This document shows, in pieces, positions 35,631 to 39,311 of a stretch of 39,311 bases of DNA. The position numbers and the translations under genes are program-made. How positions within the stretch are numbered: position 1 is the first letter of the stretch; every line of letters begins with the position of its first letter. This DNA comes from Campylobacterota bacterium (lineage in GTDB: Bacteria > Campylobacterota > Campylobacteria > Campylobacterales > Sulfurovaceae): contig JAUPLS010000174.1 of NCBI GenBank assembly GCA_030836805.1, forward strand, positions 1-39,311, given 5' to 3'. The notes beneath the pieces are model-generated. The model was not told the origin of the DNA and did no database searches. It was given only the letters and a program-made list of their open reading frames with translations.

Positions 35631-38209
35631 TTATTTCTTCTTATTGCACTATTGACGCCAGCCCCCGCACTCGCAGCGATTTGCATTTGGGTTCTGCGGT
35701 CTGGCGCACTCTGTAAAATAAAGTTATTAACATTATTGACATTGGTTGACTTGCCACCCATTCCTTCAGCATTGTTATATTTTGCTGGAACAACAGCCTC
35801 GCCCTTATGAATATATGCAAGTCCATCTTGAGGAACATAATTTGTTCCAGTATCCAAGAAGCCAAGAAAACCACCAATTGATGACAGTATACCACCCAAA
35901 CCACCACCAGATGAACCTCCAGAGCTTCCGCCAGAAGAACCACCGCCCATATTGAATAATGAACTAAATATGTCACCTAATCCACCGCCGCCACCGCTTG
36001 ATGGTGTGAAAATTTTATCAATTATTTTGTCAGCAGCCATTTGCAACATTTTATTTGTTATCGTATTTAATGCGTTCATCATTGCATCTTTAAAGTTTTT
36101 TGGCGACTTGACAATATCTTGCATCATAGTGCTAAAAGCTTGCTTTGTTGTGTTAACCATTGCAATTTGATCTTTATTCTGTTCCAAATAAATTTTTGAA
36201 TTTTGCTCAGCCAATTTCGTTTTATGATCAATTTCAAGTTTTTCAATCTCGGCGTGTATTTGTGATAATGCTTCAACATCGCCAGCATACAATCCTTTTT
36301 TCTTTTCGTAGTAGTCAAGCGTTGCCAAATATTGAGTGTCGATCATTTGCAATTCACTCTTGAGCATCTGTTCTTGATTAATATTTCCCATTGCCAATTC
36401 TTGATCTAAAAATGTTCTTTTTATATCCAATTTTGCTTCTTCATTTGCTCGTGCTATTTCTAAATTTTGGATGTTGACAGCTTTTTGTCTTCTTTCCAAA
36501 TCTGCATTAAGTTTATCAGCGTTAGCAGCGATATTGTTTGCCCTTTGATTTTCTATGAGCATAAGCTCGCCCTCAAGCTTTATTTGCTCAGCTTGCAACT
36601 TTAAAACATCAGCTTTATTCGTGCCGGGTGCTTTTTGTTCTTTTGCATTTTGTGCAAGTTTTCTTTCAAGTTCTTTCTTTTCAATCTCGGCGTCTTTATT
36701 TATTAACTCAGCTTTTTTGGCATAAAAATTTTCAACTGTTATTATTTTACGATTAAATAAGTCGTCATTTATTTCGCTCTCTCTGTCTTGCTGTTCTTTT
36801 AATAATGCAATCTCTGCTTCTATTCGTGCGTTAATAACAGCAAGCTCAGCATCACCAATTGCTTTTTGTTTTGCTTTTGCATCACTTACACCGCCGCCTC
36901 CAGTTGTTGGTGCTTTATAATCTTTTCCGCCTGCTGGTGGTTTTGGTGGTACTTGTGTTGGTTCATTTTTATATGAGCCTAAATTGTCAATATCTTTCTT
37001 TCCATCGTCAAGAATTTTTTTAATTTCTTTTGTTGTTTTTCTTGCATTGTTTTCAATATCTGACATACTCTTTTTGAAAGCATTTGTCATTGGTGCCATT
37101 GATCCAGAGGCAATTGATTGAATAACACCATTTACAACACGACCAAAACCTGCTACAACAACAAGTGCGCCATTGACATAATTTTCAATAAGTTTGAAAG
37201 CAATTTGAAACGCAACTCGTAAATCTATGACCGCAATTTTAAGAAAACCAAGATAGTTTTGGAATGTTTGCAAATCACTTGTTGCACTTCCGCCGCCACC
37301 AAAAATTGAAGTTATAAGCCCGCCAATTAATTTAAATATTGGACTAACAACCGAAAACATAGCAGAAGCAACATCAGCAATTGCACTCAATACAGTCATA
37401 AAATATTCTAAACCAGCTTTTACAAATTGAACAATGACAGGTCCATTTTCTATAAACCATTCAGACATTTTTGTGAAAACTGGCATTAAATATCTTGCAA
37501 CAGTATTTCCAACGCCTTGCATTACATCACCCAAATCATTTTTTGCATTTTTATATGATTCAATTAATGCTGTATCACCAGCCAAAGTGATTCCTAATTC
37601 ATTATGTTTTTTAGTTTCTTCATCAAGGTTTTCATTCATTGCCTTGCCAATTTTTATAACTTCATCAACATTTTTTCCATACAATTCCATTGCAAGCATG
37701 TCACGATCAATACCAGACTTATGCTCATTCATTACCTTTATTGAATTTTGCATTATCTCTTGAGAACTCAAAAGATTGCCATTATTGTCTCTTGTTGCAA
37801 TTCCTAACTCTTTGAATCTATCCTCATTTCCTTTCAAATTGTTTGTCATTTTTCCAATAACAGACATATAAGAATCTGCACTTGTTCCAGCATCTTCTAA
37901 AATAGTTGATAATGCAGCCGCCTGAATTGCTGTCATTCCAAGTCTTTGACTCATTATTTGTGTTTTATTAGAGCTTTCAACCATATCATTGATTGAATTT
38001 GATATGGTTGAAAAAACCATTTTTACAGCTTCAAGAGCAAGAAAGCCTTTAAATAATGTTCCTAATTTTGAAAACGTCGACGTGAGACTACCCAAGCTCG
38101 ACTCCATCGATTTGGTCGTTTGCTTGACTTTATTATCTGCTTTTTCTAATTCATTGACTAAATCTTTTGAATTACCTGTTATGCCAACGTCGATGTTATC
38201 AGTAGCCAT
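35627..38209 (-). CDS. Tail tape measure protein
   Basis: 860 aa, helical, with hydrophobic segment; downstream of tail chaperones; Gly-rich C-terminal region. Confidence 0.88.
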   Translation of the reverse strand: MATDNIDVGITGNSKDLVNELEKADNKVKQTTKSMESSLGSLTSTFSKLGTLFKGFLALEAVKMVFSTISNSINDMVESSNKTQIMSQRLGMTAIQAAALSTILEDAGTSADSYMSVIGKMTNNLKGNEDRFKELGIATRDNNGNLLSSQEIMQNSIKVMNEHKSGIDRDMLAMELYGKNVDEVIKIGKAMNENLDEETKKHNELGITLAGDTALIESYKNAKNDLGDVMQGVGNTVARYLMPVFTKMSEWFIENGPVIVQFVKAGLEYFMTVLSAIADVASAMFSVVSPIFKLIGGLITSIFGGGGSATSDLQTFQNYLGFLKIAVIDLRVAFQIAFKLIENYVNGALVVVAGFGRVVNGVIQSIASGSMAPMTNAFKKSMSDIENNARKTTKEIKKILDDGKKDIDNLGSYKNEPTQVPPKPPAGGKDYKAPTTGGGGVSDAKAKQKAIGDAELAVINARIEAEIALLKEQQDRESEINDDLFNRKIITVENFYAKKAELINKDAEIEKKELERKLAQNAKEQKAPGTNKADVLKLQAEQIKLEGELMLIENQRANNIAANADKLNADLERRQKAVNIQNLEIARANEEAKLDIKRTFLDQELAMGNINQEQMLKSELQMIDTQYLATLDYYEKKKGLYAGDVEALSQIHAEIEKLEIDHKTKLAEQNSKIYLEQNKDQIAMVNTTKQAFSTMMQDIVKSPKNFKDAMMNALNTITNKMLQMAADKIIDKIFTPSSGGGGGLGDIFSSLFNMGGGSSGGSSGGSSGGGLGGILSSIGGFLGFLDTGTNYVPQDGLAYIHKGEAVVPAKYNNAEGMGGKSTNVNNVNNFILQSAPDRRTQMQIAASAGAGVNSAIRRNN

Positions 38210-38221
38210 CTTATTCCTTTT

Positions 38222-38808
38222 TTAAATCATTCTAATTTTTCTCGCCTCGCCAGTGTGTACACCCGGCATCGCTGGCATTGATTCAACAAACTTTTTATTC
38301 ATCTCTTCAATGTCTTTTGGCTCTTTTTCTGTTTTTCTTTCTATACCCATATACGCAGCAACCAACTGATGGATTGGCGGGTTATCTTTTTGATATTCGT
38401 TAATTTGTTTTAGTTGTATTAGGTCAACATTTTCTTTTATGTATTCAAAAGTCCAACCAAAACAGGTTATGAGGTGAACATATATCTCACCCCAGTTTAT
38501 TTTTTTTTATTACCCTTTGAATTTTCGTCAGCGCTTCCAGACACTAAACCAGACACGCCCATAATTGCACCAACAACTTCTTGCACATTGCTCAAATCAA
38601 GCATTTCCGCAACTTCTTCTCTTGTTATTTTTGGGTAGTTTCTTTTTAGTGATGAGAACGCCAAATCAATTGCAACGCTTGCTTGTTTGTTTGCTTTCAT
38701 CTTTCCAAAGTTTTGAAAGTCTTCCTCAAATCTTTCAACAACACCCAAAGCCAATGGGGGGAATGTGTAAGACTTGCCATTTAATTCAACATCAATTCCT
38801 TTAATCAT
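38222..38808 (-). CDS. Tail assembly chaperone -1 frameshift product (gpGT-like)
   Basis: A9 run 38500-38508; -1 frame continues KINWGEIYVHLITCFGWTFEYIKENVDLIQL... to TAA at 38224-38222. Confidence 0.75.
38497..38808 (-). CDS. Tail assembly chaperone, zero-frame product (gpG-like)
   Basis: Directly upstream of tape measure; ends ...GNKKK* at A9 slippery run. Confidence 0.72.
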   Translation of the reverse strand: MIKGIDVELNGKSYTFPPLALGVVERFEEDFQNFGKMKANKQASVAIDLAFSSLKRNYPKITREEVAEMLDLSNVQEVVGAIMGVSGLVSGSADENSKGNKKK

Positions 38809-38858
38809 TTTTTAAACTCCAATCAATTAATATAATTTTATAACAATTTAAAACAAAA

Positions 38859-39155
38859 TCAATTTACAACTATCAGTGAGAAATCAAAAACAAAGTCAAC
38901 AATTTTTTGTGCTCGCTCAGTATCCTCGCCTAAAATTTTCACAGTAGTTTCAACATTGATGTCATTGTGTTCAATTAGTAAACTTTTGAACGCTAACTCA
39001 ATGAATAAATATGTTTTTTCTTCTTGCGTCATATTTATATAGTTGCCCAACTCTTTTCTGCAATGTGCCAAACTTTCTTGATGCAACTGTGTAAAAGTAT
39101 ATTTTTTGTTATCGTGCTCAACTGTCATTTGTTTAAACATTTTTATTATCCTCAT
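38859..39155 (-). CDS. Second gpG-like tail assembly chaperone paralog (start may be 39140)
   Basis: Shares YTF..L.....................LAF.SL pattern with 38497-38808; RBS GAGG before inner ATG. Confidence 0.55.
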   Translation of the reverse strand: MRIIKMFKQMTVEHDNKKYTFTQLHQESLAHCRKELGNYINMTQEEKTYLFIELAFKSLLIEHNDINVETTVKILGEDTERAQKIVDFVFDFSLIVVN

Positions 39156-39311
39156 TAAAAACTTTATTTTTTACAAAAACCTCATCAACCATTATTGTTG
39201 CGAATATGTTAAATAAGAAAATACAGAATAGAGCAAAGTTTATTGCTGTCAACTGTTGCACGATAATCATATCCAAAACAGTGAAGCCGAAAAAAATTAA
39301 ATTCAATATAA
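39133..39311 (-). CDS. 3' part of junction-spanning small membrane protein
   Basis: Same frame as the ORF beginning at 152 (minus), TAA at 39135-39133. Confidence 0.55.
   Translation of the reverse strand, partial: ILNLIFFGFTVLDMIIVQQLTAINFALFCIFLFNIFATIMVDEVFVKNKVFNEDNKNV
39191..39311. repeat. Second copy of the 121-bp terminal repeat
   Basis: Identical to 1-121. Confidence 0.97.

Noticed and set aside
35860-36000. Gly/Ser-rich repeat near the tape-measure C-terminus as a mobile or CRISPR-like repeat
   Set aside because: Degenerate codon repeat (GGSSGGSSGG) within a CDS; ordinary low-complexity linker.
35641-36363. ORFs 35641-35976 and 36124-36318 (minus) and plus ORFs in the tape measure
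   Set aside because: Alternative-frame or antisense ORFs inside the tape-measure gene; biased repeats only.
1-39311. CRISPR array or diversity-generating retroelement
   Set aside because: No regularly spaced direct repeats and no reverse transcriptase ORF or TR/VR pair seen.
1-39311. Temperate lifestyle
   Set aside because: No integrase, excisionase or CI-like repressor recognised; the HTH in 4681-5664 is fused to an enzyme. Absence by eye only.

Overview
The window looks like a complete, circularly assembled low-GC tailed-phage genome (siphovirus-like). Bases 1-121 are repeated exactly at 39191-39311, and a small minus-strand ORF reads through the join. Virion, packaging and lysis genes are all on the minus strand: ParB-domain methyltransferase, small terminase, GH19 endolysin/holin/spanins, protease-scaffold, major capsid, large terminase, portal-MuF fusion, connector genes, major tail protein, tail chaperones with a probable -1 frameshift, tape measure, a GTA-like tail tip (DUF2460/DUF2163/NlpC-P60/gp15-like), tail fibres and a second DNA methyltransferase. 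This is interrupted by plus-strand islands of small, mostly unrecognised genes, each with its own promoter, plus one tRNA-Tyr(GTA). Two observations stand out. (1) Two diverged copies (about 3027-3377 and 17232-17586) of a ~330-350 nt structured non-coding RNA, with compensatory base changes, individual promoters and non-homologous 5' leaders of ~16-19 nt. The layout resembles an IscB/IsrB omega-RNA (HEARO) without a nuclease, but the family is unverified. (2) At least six otherwise dissimilar small plus-strand proteins end in a shared C-terminal tail, roughly (T/S)K-x-[LM]-K-[IV]-COOH. I also see a repeated divergent promoter cassette, a pseudogene, and paralogous tail-chaperone and tail-fibre pairs. 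All family calls are by eye; no search was run.
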